A stretch of DNA of 64,000 nt from the NCBI RefSeq assembly GCF_025144725.1, contig NZ_JALXKS010000011.1:6175-70174 (forward strand). The letters are read 5' to 3'. Shown here one piece after another: positions 53,378 through 61,557 of this stretch; within the stretch, counting starts at the first letter, position 1, and every line of letters begins with the position of its first letter. The position numbers were made by a program, and so were the translations under genes. The stretch comes from Brevibacterium sp. p3-SID960 (GTDB lineage: Bacteria > Actinomycetota > Actinomycetes > Actinomycetales > Brevibacteriaceae). The notes below the pieces were generated by a model. That model had not been told where the DNA came from. It was given only the letters and a program-made list of their open reading frames with translations, and made no database searches.

Positions 53378-53453
53378 CTATGAGTCAGAGCCGACCCCGA
53401 ATGCGTCGAGCGTCGCTCCGGGGCCGAGGATGCGGGCGGCGAAGCGCTTCATG
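53378..53453 (-). pseudogene. N-terminal stub of an ABC-transporter permease
   Basis: An ATG that overlaps the stop of the broken solute-binding gene (ATGA arrangement) begins a 24-codon frame, MKRFAARILGPGATLDAFGV, ending at a TAG (53378-53380). The overlap and the basic start are what one expects for the first residues of a PotB-like permease; the rest of the gene is missing. Confidence 0.45.
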
Positions 53454-53938
53454 CTGAGTTCCTCGTCTGTGCGGCAGTGAAGATCTCGACGTGCGACTGG
53501 ATGCCGGCCCCTTCTTCGGAAGGCACGAACCGGTCAAGGGTCTCTTGGTCGGGGAAGATGATGTCGGATAGCTCGAAGTGGGCGGCTTCCTCTTTCAGGC
53601 CCTGGGTGCCGACGTGGTGTCGACGCTGCGCAGCGCGGCGTCAGGGCAGAGCGTGTGGTTGATGAAGACGTAGGCCTCCGGGGTGGGGGCGCCGGTGGCC
53701 AGGCACCAGTTGTCCATCCACAGGTTGGCGACCGGAGTCGGGAAGACGAACTGTCAGCGGTCCAGGTCACCGGATGCGAGCAGTCCCTGCCGGGCGTCGC
53801 CGTTGAAGACCTGGAGCCGGAACCCTCTTAGCCGGCGGCGTCGATGAAGTCCTGCCAGCTGGTCAGCTCCCGGTCGATGACGGTGCGCTCGCAGACGTAA
53901 CCGGTGGTGCCCCAGGCCTTGCAGACCGAGTACTGGCA
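53449..53938 (-). pseudogene. decayed PotD-like polyamine-binding protein gene
   Basis: In several frames on the minus strand the sequence reads parts of a spermidine/putrescine-binding protein: KAWGTTGYVCERTVIDREL and SWQDFIDAAG (53829-53938), LQVFNGDARQGLLASGDLD, FVFPTPVANLWMDNWCLATG, PEAYVFINHTLCPDAALR, then ELSDIIFPDQETLDRFVPSE and HVEIFTAAQTRNSA with a stop. In-frame stops and shifts near 53833, 53757 and 53600 and the missing first third show that it is dead. It lies beside GABA-type aminotransferase and dehydrogenase genes, which fits a former amine-uptake operon. Confidence 0.75.
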
Positions 53939-54045
53939 TAATCTACTGATTTAGCACTTTTACTCTCTCTTATAAACTGTTTTCGCAACCTGATATGGTC
54001 AGAACCACTGATTACATTGTTATGGTGAGTTCTGAAGGAGGCGTC

Positions 54046-54516
54046 ATGACCGCTGAGACCCCTGCGCCGGGTAAGGAGCTCGATGCCAAGTCCAAGGCGA
54101 TCATCGAGGCCCTCCAGCAGGATGGCAGGCGCAGCTATGCCGAGATCGGCCGCGACATCGGTATGTCCGAAGCGGCCGTGCGCCAGCGGGTCTCCAAGCT
54201 CACCGCCGCCGGGGTCATGCAGATCGTGGCCGTCACCTCTCCCCTGCAGCTGGGCTTCAACCGGCAGGCGATGATCGGGGTGAAGGTCAGCGGAGACATC
54301 ACTGAGACCGCCGAGATCCTCAGCCAGCTCCCGCAGGTCGACTACACCGTCGTCACCGCAGGGGTCTACGACATCCTCATCGAAGTCGTCTGCGCTGATG
54401 ACGATGAGCTGCTGGCCTTGCTGCGGCAGCTGCGCTCGATCGAGCATGTCGAATCAACCGAGACGATGATGTACCTCAAGCTCTGGGATCAGAAGTACAA
54501 CTGGGGCACACGCTAG
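54046..54516 (+). CDS. Lrp/AsnC-family regulator
   Basis: 156 residues with an N-terminal helix-turn-helix (LDAKSKAIIEALQQDGRRSY, then GMSEAAVRQRVSKL) and a RAM domain (RQAMIGVKVSGD to MMYLKLWDQ). ATG 54046 has GAAGGAGG five bases upstream; the frame is open to 53995. It ends 15 bp before the aminotransferase gene, with which it is probably co-transcribed. Lrp proteins in this setting often control GABA, beta-alanine or other amine transamination. It is divergent from the ruined polyamine transporter. Confidence 0.88.
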   Translation: MTAETPAPGKELDAKSKAIIEALQQDGRRSYAEIGRDIGMSEAAVRQRVSKLTAAGVMQIVAVTSPLQLGFNRQAMIGVKVSGDITETAEILSQLPQVDYTVVTAGVYDILIEVVCADDDELLALLRQLRSIEHVESTETMMYLKLWDQKYNWGTR

Positions 54517-54531
54517 GAAGTGGAGAACCAC

Positions 54532-55902
54532 GTGGAACAGCACAACCTGCAAACCGGCATCCGCGATCACGTGTGGATGCACATGGCCAATCACAAACAC
54601 CTCTTCGAGGGCGGCCGCACGCCGGTCATCACCCACGGCGAGGGCCACCACATCTTCGACGACACCGGCAGAAAGCTCATCGACGGGCTTGCCGGCCTGT
54701 TCGTCGTCCAGGTCGGCCATGGCCGTGAGGAACTCGCACAGGCCGCCTATGATCAGACGAAGAAACTCGGCTTCTTCCCCCTGTGGTCCTACACTCACGA
54801 ACCGGCCATCCAGCTCTCTGAGCGCCTGGCCGGGTACGCCCCCGGTGACCTCAACCGCGTGTTCCTCACCTCCGGCGGCGGCGACTCCGTCGAGTCGGCG
54901 CTGAAGCTGGCGAAGAACTACTTCCGGCTCACTGGCAAGCCCGGCAAGCACAAGGTCATCTCCCGCGCCACCGCCTACCACGGCACTCCGCACGGCGCGC
55001 TGAGCGTCACCTCCCTGCCGGATCTGCGCAATCAGTTCGCTCCGCTCGTGCCCGGTGCCCACAAGGTGCCGAACACCAACTTCTACCGTGCCGATGACCG
55101 CTTCGCCGGCGATGAGAAGGCCTTCGGCCAGTGGGCCGCCGACCGCATCGAGGAGGCCATCGAGTTCGAGGGCGCCGATTCGGTGGCAGCCGTGTTCCTC
55201 GAGCCGGTGCAGAACTCCGGCGGCTGCTTCCCGCCGCCGCCGGGCTACTTCGAGCGGGTGCGCGAGATCTGCGATGAGCACGACGTGCTGCTCGTCTCCG
55301 ATGAGACGATCTGCGCCTTCGGCCGCATCGGTTCGATGTTCGCCTGCAACGACTTCGACTACGTGCCCGACATCATCACCTGCGCCAAGGGCATCACCTC
55401 CGGCTATGCGCCGCTGGGTGCGATGATCGCCTCGGATCGTCTGTTCGAGCCCTTCGGCAAGGGCGGAGAGACCTTCTACCACGGTTACACCTTCGGCGGT
55501 CACCCCGTTGCCTGCCACGTCGCGATGGCCAACCTCGACATCTTCGAAAGCGAAGAGCTCAACACCCGGGTCGCCACGAACGCACCGACGTTCCGCAAGA
55601 CCCTGGAGAAGCTGCTCGACCTTCCGATCGTCGGCGATGTGCGCGGCGAGGGCTACTTCTACGGCATCGAGCTGGTCAAGGACCAGGCGACGAAGGAGAC
55701 CTTCACCGCTGAGGAGTGCGAACGCGTCCTCAAGGGCTTCGTCTCCTCCGCCCTGTACGAGCGCGGCCTGTACTGCCGCGCCGATGACCGCGGCGAACCG
55801 GTCATCCAGCTCTCCCCGCCGCTGACCTGCGGCCCGGAGGATTTCGAGGAGATGGAGCAGATCATCCGCTCGGTGCTCACCGATGCGTGGGAGCTGATCT
55901 GA
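54532..55902 (+). CDS. class III (omega-amino acid/diamine) aminotransferase
   Basis: About 456 residues, fold type I. PLP features: SGGGDSVESALKLAK near residue 120, TAYHGTPHGALS near 152, the Asp in LLVSDETICAFGRIG near 258 and the Lys in ITCAKGITSGYAPLG near 286. It resembles omega-amino acid:pyruvate or putrescine-type aminotransferases. I choose GTG 54532, which has GGAG seven bases upstream; GTG 54520 lies inside the ribosome-site region. Context (Lrp regulator upstream, succinate-semialdehyde-type dehydrogenase nearby, broken polyamine transporter) suggests amine or GABA catabolism. Confidence 0.87.
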   Translation: MEQHNLQTGIRDHVWMHMANHKHLFEGGRTPVITHGEGHHIFDDTGRKLIDGLAGLFVVQVGHGREELAQAAYDQTKKLGFFPLWSYTHEPAIQLSERLAGYAPGDLNRVFLTSGGGDSVESALKLAKNYFRLTGKPGKHKVISRATAYHGTPHGALSVTSLPDLRNQFAPLVPGAHKVPNTNFYRADDRFAGDEKAFGQWAADRIEEAIEFEGADSVAAVFLEPVQNSGGCFPPPPGYFERVREICDEHDVLLVSDETICAFGRIGSMFACNDFDYVPDIITCAKGITSGYAPLGAMIASDRLFEPFGKGGETFYHGYTFGGHPVACHVAMANLDIFESEELNTRVATNAPTFRKTLEKLLDLPIVGDVRGEGYFYGIELVKDQATKETFTAEECERVLKGFVSSALYERGLYCRADDRGEPVIQLSPPLTCGPEDFEEMEQIIRSVLTDAWELI

Positions 55903-55911
55903 ATCTGAATC

Positions 55912-55994
55912 CCCCTTTCGGCGCAGGAGAGACGTAAACGCCAAGAGGCTCGCACGGTTCCGCGACTGTACGAACCTCCTCCGATTCAAAGGGG
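55912..55994 (+). terminator. nested stem-loop after the aminotransferase
   Basis: An inner imperfect hairpin (GAGGCTCGCACGG with CTGTACGAACCTC, about 55945-55978; G-T pairs) is enclosed by CCCCTTT (55912-55918) and AAAGGGG (55988-55994). It could be a terminator or a small structured RNA. Confidence 0.4.
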
Positions 55995-56110
55995 TCCGTT
56001 TGCAGCACTTCCCGCCGACTGGGGTGCTCTCGTTAGCCACCTGACCTCCAGCTAGACTCATCTCGTCTGATCCCGCCGCCGCATACAGCTGACCGAAAAA
56101 GGAATGGCGA

Positions 56111-56446
56111 ATGACACAGCCGGAACCACCCAAGAAGATCTCGGCTCCCCCAGTCCAGGGGCCACGACGAACTCGCCGCGAGCGACGGGCTGCAGAGCAA
56201 GCTGCCTCCTCGCCCAAGCAGATTCACTTGCCGGAAAGGGCTCGGCTTGGGTACTCGAGAGTCGTCGGGGTTTTCGCTGCTATCTTCACTGTGATCGGGT
56301 TCTTAATTCTGATGGACGGGGAAGCGAGCTTCGCGCTCTTCAGCGTCTTCTTCTGCGCAATGCTTCTGTGGGTCTCCGCAGCAATAGTCAGAGTCGTTGA
56401 AAAGATCTACGAGCTTCTTCACGACCAGGCATACGGTCTGCTGTAA
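56111..56446 (+). CDS. small hypothetical membrane protein
   Basis: A 111-residue protein: a basic, Pro-rich N-terminus (QGPRRTRRERRAAEQAA, residues 17-33) and two helices (about residues 48-70 and 73-95), then an amphipathic end. AAAAGGAATGGCGA before the ATG gives a good ribosome site. I recognise no family. It has its own terminator at 56453-56482 and seems to be monocistronic. Confidence 0.65.
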   Translation: MTQPEPPKKISAPPVQGPRRTRRERRAAEQAASSPKQIHLPERARLGYSRVVGVFAAIFTVIGFLILMDGEASFALFSVFFCAMLLWVSAAIVRVVEKIYELLHDQAYGLL

Positions 56447-56452
56447 CACCTA

Positions 56453-56482
56453 AGGCTGGGCGACATCATTGTCGCCCAGCCT
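56453..56482 (+). terminator. stem-loop terminator
   Basis: Perfect 13-bp arms AGGCTGGGCGACA / TGTCGCCCAGCCT around a TCAT loop, 7 bp after the small membrane-protein gene. Confidence 0.85.
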
Positions 56483-56886
56483 GACGCGTAAGGTCAGGAT
56501 TGCAATGAAGCGCCCACTGCCCGCAGCACCATCAGTCAGCTCTTCAGCAGGCGCTGGGGCAGGTCGGCCATTGAGCCGATGACCCCGGTGGCACCGCTGC
56601 CGTCTAAGCCAGATTCATCGAGCTTGCCGGTGAGGACACCGCAGACCATTCCAGCCCCGGCCTTCTCTTCGGCCTGGGCGTCAAATCGCCACTTCCAGGC
56701 AAAGAGACAGCGGAACATGATTGCCAGCAATGAGGTGTTGACAATTCCCAGATGCGACCCGGGCAGTGATTCAGCAGGCGCGCGCCGATTTTCGCTGTAA
56801 TGCCACTTCCCGGCAAAGACCAAGTTGTCTCAACTTGACGCCGTAGTAGCATGTGAAGAAGGTCACCAAACTCGCAGGAGGCTCAC
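56483..56886. other. 404-bp gap with a dispersed 18-bp direct repeat
   Basis: No convincing gene. GCCACTTCC(A/C)GGCAAAGA occurs at 56688-56705 and 56802-56819 (one mismatch), 114 bp apart. A 95-residue minus-strand frame (56536-56823) ends in a protein-like stretch (SGLDGSGATGVIGSMADLP), but its start lies at the repeat and I do not recognise it; it may be a gene remnant. The last 12 bases hold the GGAGG ribosome site of the next gene. Confidence 0.4.
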
Positions 56887-57963
56887 ATGAGTGAGGTTGA
56901 AGAACAACTTCGAATTCTTGCCCGAAAGCTTTCCAAGATCCGACCCTCAGTCCTCACCGAAGAGGCGACGAAAACAGCCCTCATCATGCCGTTCATCCAA
57001 GACGTACTGGGCTTCGATGTCTTCAACGTTGACGAAGTCATCCCTGAGTTCGTAGCTGACGTCGGTTTGAAAAAGGGCGAGAAGATCGACTTCGCCATCG
57101 TCAAGAATGATGAAGTCGCAATTCTCATCGAGTGCAAGAAACTTATCGAGCCACTCAGTCTCGAGAACGCATCTCAGCTTTACCGATACTTCAACGTGAC
57201 GACGGCGCGGATTGCTGTGCTGACGAATGGCAATGAGTACCGCTTCTATACCGACCTTGACGAACCGAATCGCATGGACGCCAAGCCTTTCTTGGAGTTC
57301 ACCGTCGAAGACGTAGACAGAGTGGCAGTGCATGAACTGGAGAAGCTCAGCAAACAGAACTTTGACCTTGAGTCAGTGCTGAGCGCTGCGGAAGAGCTCA
57401 AGTATGTGTCTGCAGCCAAACGAGTATTCGCCGCCGAGGCCAAAGAGATCTCCTATGACATGGCAACCCTCGTTCTCAACCGGATCTACTCTGGCCGGAT
57501 CACACAGCGCGTTCGAGAAGAGCTGACACCGCTCGTCGCAAAAGGACTCAGCCGATTCATCGGCGACCAGGTCAACAACCGTCTGTCCGCCGCGCTCGGA
57601 AGTAATGAAACGGAAGAAGCTCCGGTTGAAGAGACGGAAGAAGCTCCACCAACAGACGCCGGTGACGACGGTATTGAGACTACCGACGACGAGCAGCATG
57701 GTTACTACATTGTTCAGGCGATCCTCAGCAGTGAAATTGCGGTGGAACGTGTTCACATGCGTGATGCGAAGAGCTATTGCGCGATTATCTTCGATGACAA
57801 CAATCGCAAGCCGATCTGCCGGCTCCGATTCAATAACCCTGAGCGGTTGAGGGTCGGCCTGATGAACGGCGATAAGACTGAGGAAGTCGTCGATATCGAC
57901 CGTCCATCAGATCTCTATGCTCACGCCGAACGCCTGCGGGAGACAGCACGCCGGTATGTTTGA
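56887..57963 (+). CDS. stand-alone HsdR-N-like (type I restriction R) endonuclease domain protein
   Basis: A 358-residue protein. Residues 20-140 match the N-terminal nuclease region of type I restriction R subunits and related stand-alone proteins: EATKTALIMPFIQDVLGFDV, then EKIDFAIVKNDEVAILIECKK, which supplies the Asp and the ExK of a PD-(D/E)xK site, and YFNVTTARIAVLTNGNEYRF. An acidic linker (residues 238-265) and a second small domain (residues 275-350) follow. No HsdM, HsdS or helicase is nearby. CAGGAGG precedes the ATG. Codon use is less G/C-biased than its neighbours, which suggests transfer. A role in phage defence is inference. Confidence 0.78.
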   Translation: MSEVEEQLRILARKLSKIRPSVLTEEATKTALIMPFIQDVLGFDVFNVDEVIPEFVADVGLKKGEKIDFAIVKNDEVAILIECKKLIEPLSLENASQLYRYFNVTTARIAVLTNGNEYRFYTDLDEPNRMDAKPFLEFTVEDVDRVAVHELEKLSKQNFDLESVLSAAEELKYVSAAKRVFAAEAKEISYDMATLVLNRIYSGRITQRVREELTPLVAKGLSRFIGDQVNNRLSAALGSNETEEAPVEETEEAPPTDAGDDGIETTDDEQHGYYIVQAILSSEIAVERVHMRDAKSYCAIIFDDNNRKPICRLRFNNPERLRVGLMNGDKTEEVVDIDRPSDLYAHAERLRETARRYV

Positions 57964-58026
57964 CGCTTACACGTGAGCATTGACGGACGCCAGCGCTCGT
58001 CTCTGACGTAGCATTAAGGCATGACG

Positions 58027-58314
58027 ATGAGCGCCCGCCGAGGTTGAAGCAACGTTGCTCGCCCTGAGTCGGCGGGCTCGAGCGGCTGTCATCCGGCGAG
58101 AAGTGCGTAGCCTCGTAGAACAGCGCGGCGTAGTAGAACCAGATGAGGCAGCTGCCGCGTGGCGTTCAGAAGTGCATCGGCGGATCTTCAACATCAAGAA
58201 CTGCGGCGCTGGGCTGCTGGACCCCGAACAATCACATGCAAAACTCCGGGCTGAACTGGCGGCGCGCCACACGAGACGCTCAATATTAGCGAGCGCCGGC
58301 GCTAAGACGTGTGC
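58027..58314 (+). pseudogene. frameshifted remnant of a small unknown gene
   Basis: From 58031 a frame reads APAEVEATLLALSRRARA and continues with RSEVHRRIFNIKNCGAGLLD and SHAKLRAELAARHTR, a protein-like, charged helical sequence, but it lacks a start codon in frame; an ATG at 58027 would fit with one base removed. I do not recognise the family. It ends where the convergent M20 peptidase gene ends. It could be an antitoxin-like or plasmid-type remnant. Confidence 0.35.
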
Positions 58315-59523
58315 TCACACCCCCCGCAGCCAGGCGGCGTTGGCAAGGAACTCAGCAACGTCGTCGATTGCCGTGTCGCCGAACGAGGCCCGAGGCGAGT
58401 AATTCGTCTCGTTCGCGTCACCGTAGGGTTCGGCTCCGACGAGTGCGTAGGCGCCTGGAACTTCGGCAAGCACATGCGAGAAGTCCTCGGAGCCAGTCAG
58501 CGGCTCGGACATCTCCGTCCACGAGCCCGCGCCGAAGACCGTGTCGATGACCCGGCAGGCGTAGGCGGTTTCGGTGGCATCGTTGACGGTGACCGGATAG
58601 TCGGGCATCGCTTCGATCTCCGCCGTCATCTGATGGGCCTCGGCGATCGAGACGGCCAGCTGCTGGACGTCGGCGAAGAGCCGCTTCTTCGTCGCCGGGG
58701 TGAAGGAGCGCAGCGAGATCTTCATCTCCGCGGTCTCCGGGATGATGACCGAGTCAGTGCCGGCCTGCAGCGATCCCAGGGTCGCGACGACCGGTTCGAA
58801 GGGGCCGAAACGGCGGGCGACGAGCGTGTTGAGGCCGATGCCGATCTCGCAGGCTACTGGCACCGGATCGAGGGCGAGGTGCGGCACTGAACCGTGTCCG
58901 CCTCGACCGCGGATGACGATGCGCAGCTCATCGCAGCCGGCCATCAGCGTGCCCGGGCGCAGATGCCAGGTGCGCGGGGCGAACATCCCAGAGTAGACAT
59001 GGGCGCCGAACGCGGCTTCGATCGGCTTGCCACCCGCCTCCAGCAGCCCGTCGTCGATCATCCACTTCGCTCCGACGTAGGCTTCCTCGGCCGGCTGGAA
59101 CATGAACAGCACATCGCAGGACAGCTCGCTGCGGCGCTTATGCAGCATCCGCAGCGCGCCGACCAGGCCAGCGGTGTGAATGTCATGGCCGCAGGCGTGC
59201 ATGCGACCGGGGATCTTCGACGCCCATGGAATATCGACATTCTCTTCGACCGGCAGCCCGTCCATATCGCCGCGCAGCAGCACCAGTGGGGTATCAGCAC
59301 TCGAGTCCGGAGCCCGCAGGATGACGATGATCGAAGACTGGCGCTCACCGGTGGTGATCTCCAAGCCGTCGAGATCGCTGATCGCTTTGAGCACCTTCGC
59401 CTGAGTGCGCGGCAGTTCGGTGCCGAGCTCGGGATGCTCGTGCAGGTCATGGCGCAGCTCGCGCAGGAAGGCGCGCAGTTCGTCGTTGACGGTCAGCGGT
59501 GCGGCGGTGGGCTCAGCAGTCAT
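58315..59523 (-). CDS. M20D amidohydrolase (hippurate/N-acyl amino acid hydrolase-like)
   Basis: A 402-residue M20 metallopeptidase: RGDMDGLPVEE near residue 88, MHACGHDIHTAGLVGALRML near 110, and QPAEEAYVGAKWMI near 142 hold the metal ligands and catalytic Glu; GRGGHGSVPH near 200 begins the dimerisation domain. Members split N-acyl amino acids or peptides. ATG 59523 has AAGGAGA upstream; the frame is open to 59796 but the extension is atypical. It follows the amidohydrolase gene by 91 bp on the same strand, forming a probable two-gene operon. Confidence 0.9.
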   Translation of the reverse strand: MTAEPTAAPLTVNDELRAFLRELRHDLHEHPELGTELPRTQAKVLKAISDLDGLEITTGERQSSIIVILRAPDSSADTPLVLLRGDMDGLPVEENVDIPWASKIPGRMHACGHDIHTAGLVGALRMLHKRRSELSCDVLFMFQPAEEAYVGAKWMIDDGLLEAGGKPIEAAFGAHVYSGMFAPRTWHLRPGTLMAGCDELRIVIRGRGGHGSVPHLALDPVPVACEIGIGLNTLVARRFGPFEPVVATLGSLQAGTDSVIIPETAEMKISLRSFTPATKKRLFADVQQLAVSIAEAHQMTAEIEAMPDYPVTVNDATETAYACRVIDTVFGAGSWTEMSEPLTGSEDFSHVLAEVPGAYALVGAEPYGDANETNYSPRASFGDTAIDDVAEFLANAAWLRGV

Positions 59524-59614
59524 ATCGGGTCTCCTTGTGAAAGGTGCAGGGATGGGGCCGTGCAGAAGCCAGGGTGGCACAGAGAATAACGCCCGCCGAT
59601 CGGCGGGCGGTGCG

Positions 59615-60898
59615 TCACCGCACGCGCCTACCGGCCTGCCACACACCGATGGTGTGCTGGCGGATCTTCTCGGCTCCGCCGTCACGCAGGTCGGTGTCGA
59701 AGAGCACAAGGTCAGCTGTCTGACCGGGTGCGATCCGCCCGATGTTCTCGTCATCGAGCAGGCGTGCCGCGACCGAGGTGGCGGAGGCGAGCGCATCGAC
59801 AGGGGCCATGCCGTTGGCGATCATCAGCTCGATCTCCTCGAGATTCTGCCCGTGCTCCCCGACTCCGGCATCGGTGCCCATCGCGATCTGCACACCGGCC
59901 TCGTAGGCGGCGGCGATCGAAGCGGCGTGCGTCTCAGCGACCCGCCGGGCCTTGTCGACGACGGCTGGCGGCAGTGGTGCGCCGGCATCGGCTGCGGCGA
60001 TGACGGACATCGGGGCCTGCAGCGTCGGAACGAGGAAGGTACCGGCCTCGAGCATCATCTCGATCGACGCCTCGTCGAGGTAAATGCCGTGTTCGATCGA
60101 ACGAACCCCAGCCCGCAGCGCGTTCTTGATCCCCTCAGTGCCCTGGGCATGGGACATGACATAGGAGCCCTGGGCGTGCGCCTCGGAGACGATGACGGCG
60201 ATCTCCTCCTCGGTGAACTGGGAGTGCCGGGGGTCGTCGGTCGGCGACAGCACCCCGCCGGTCGAGCAGATCTTGATCTGATCGGCACCAGCGCGCAGGA
60301 TCTCTCGCACCTTCCGCAGCACGCCTTCTGGCCCGTCGGCGACACCGTCGGGTCGGCCGGGATGGCTGGTGAGCATCGGCATCGAGCAGCCTGAGGGCAT
60401 CTGCCCGTCACCGTGCCCGCCGGTCTGGGACATGATCGAGATCGCCAGGCGCAGATCGGGGCCGCTGATGAGCCCGGTCTGCAGAGCGTGACGCACGCCG
60501 GCGTCGGCGCCGCCGGCATCACGGGCAGTGGTGACACCGGCGCAGAGGGTGCGCTGCAGGTGGACGACGGACTTGTAGAACTGCAGTGAGAACGGTTCGG
60601 TGACGGCGGTCAGCGATCCCGCGTCGGAGAAGCACACGTGGACGTGGCAGTCGATGATGCCCGGGGTCAGGGTGTGGCCGTACGCGTCGATGACCTCGAC
60701 GTCACTGCTGGCAGCATCCGCGCCTGAGTCGGCCGGTGAGTCCTCTTCCGCCACCGGTGCCTCGGTCGCGGTGAGCGACTCGATCACGCCGCCGGTGACG
60801 CGCACGTCCTGCAGCTGGGGAAGGAAGTCCTCCCCGTCGAACACCCGTACTCCGCGCAGCAGCGCCCTGCCCGTCATCGACGTGGATTTCTCCACCAT
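59615..60898 (-). CDS. metal-dependent amidohydrolase (imidazolonepropionase/prolidase-like)
   Basis: A 427-residue TIM-barrel amidohydrolase: DCHVHVCF near residue 83, QIKICSTGG near 210 (Lys), SHAQGTEG near 256, RSIEHGIYL near 275 and MGTDAGVGEHG near 347. It is paralogous to 24963-26189 (same order of motifs; shared SQTGGH, GVRSIEHG). The partner downstream is an M20D hydrolase, so the pair may process a dipeptide or N-acylated compound in two steps. An insert near residues 50-65 is acidic (PAEEDSPADSGADAASSDVE in part). GAGGTG precedes ATG 60898. Confidence 0.85.
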   Translation of the reverse strand: MVEKSTSMTGRALLRGVRVFDGEDFLPQLQDVRVTGGVIESLTATEAPVAEEDSPADSGADAASSDVEVIDAYGHTLTPGIIDCHVHVCFSDAGSLTAVTEPFSLQFYKSVVHLQRTLCAGVTTARDAGGADAGVRHALQTGLISGPDLRLAISIMSQTGGHGDGQMPSGCSMPMLTSHPGRPDGVADGPEGVLRKVREILRAGADQIKICSTGGVLSPTDDPRHSQFTEEEIAVIVSEAHAQGSYVMSHAQGTEGIKNALRAGVRSIEHGIYLDEASIEMMLEAGTFLVPTLQAPMSVIAAADAGAPLPPAVVDKARRVAETHAASIAAAYEAGVQIAMGTDAGVGEHGQNLEEIELMIANGMAPVDALASATSVAARLLDDENIGRIAPGQTADLVLFDTDLRDGGAEKIRQHTIGVWQAGRRVR

Positions 60899-60930
60899 GT
60901 GGCACCTCTTCCATCAGCAGACATCGTTGT

Positions 60931-61022
60931 CGTGGTTGCTGACACGCTATCGGGTCGTGGCTGCTCACACGCTATCGGGGTGGGTCGCGTGCGGCGAAGC
61001 TATAGGGGTGCGTCGCGTGCGG
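60931..61022. repeat. tandem repeats of 25-28 bp
   Basis: Two related 25-bp units (60931-60955 and 60956-60980; ACACGCTATCGGG core) are followed by two units around GTCGCGTGCGGCGAAG (60984 and 61012). They lie upstream of the leftward amidohydrolase gene. Within the 252-bp gap to the tRNA nothing else was seen. Confidence 0.65.
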
Positions 61023-61099
61023 CGAAGAGGATTCTCAGCAGCGTGGGGACGGGCGCGCAGCAGCGCGGGCGCGCGGAGCATGGACCGCCGACGATGCGA

Positions 61100-61141
61100 A
61101 ACAGCCCCCCACCGAGGTGTTTCGCCTGGTGAGGGGCTGTT
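61100..61141 (-). terminator. stem-loop terminator of tRNA-Leu
   Basis: Arms 61100-61113 and 61128-61141 pair over 14 bp with one mismatch around a 14-base loop, 10 bp after the tRNA-Leu 3' end on the minus strand; TTTCG follows on that strand. Confidence 0.7.
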
Positions 61142-61150
61142 GTCTCAATG

Positions 61151-61234
<84 letters not shown>

Positions 61235-61557
61235 GAGCAGCACCAGGAAACTCTAACACCCTGCCCGCGGCAGCGCCAATCCGGTGGCACAGGACACAGC
61301 TGATACCGCTCTGCGGGGTTGGCCGGAACAACCGGTAACAACCGCAGAGGCCCACCTCAGGCGCGACAGCGGTATGGCATTCTGGGCAGATATTCATCAC
61401 AGTCGGCATGTGATTGACAAGGTATCGCGTTAGCATGGAGTGTTGACAGCTCGCACGCTGATCCCTTCAACGTGCACGCAGAACCGACCGCACGACCCGC
61501 TGCCGCAGCCCGCTGCCGCAGCCCACGTGCCGCAGCCGGCAGGAGAGGAGGCACCGG
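61235..61557 (+). other. fhaA upstream region with a 13-bp tandem repeat
   Basis: A 323-bp gap between tRNA-Leu and fhaA. It contains two TTGACA words (61411-61416, 61443-61448) that could be -35 elements, three copies of a GCTGCCGCAGCC-type repeat (61498-61537), and a GGAGAGGAGG ribosome site for fhaA. No small gene was seen. Confidence 0.45.

Noticed and set aside
56536..56823. 95-residue minus-strand gene
   Set aside because: No ribosome site or recognisable family; the start lies in a repeated sequence. Mentioned only as a possible remnant.
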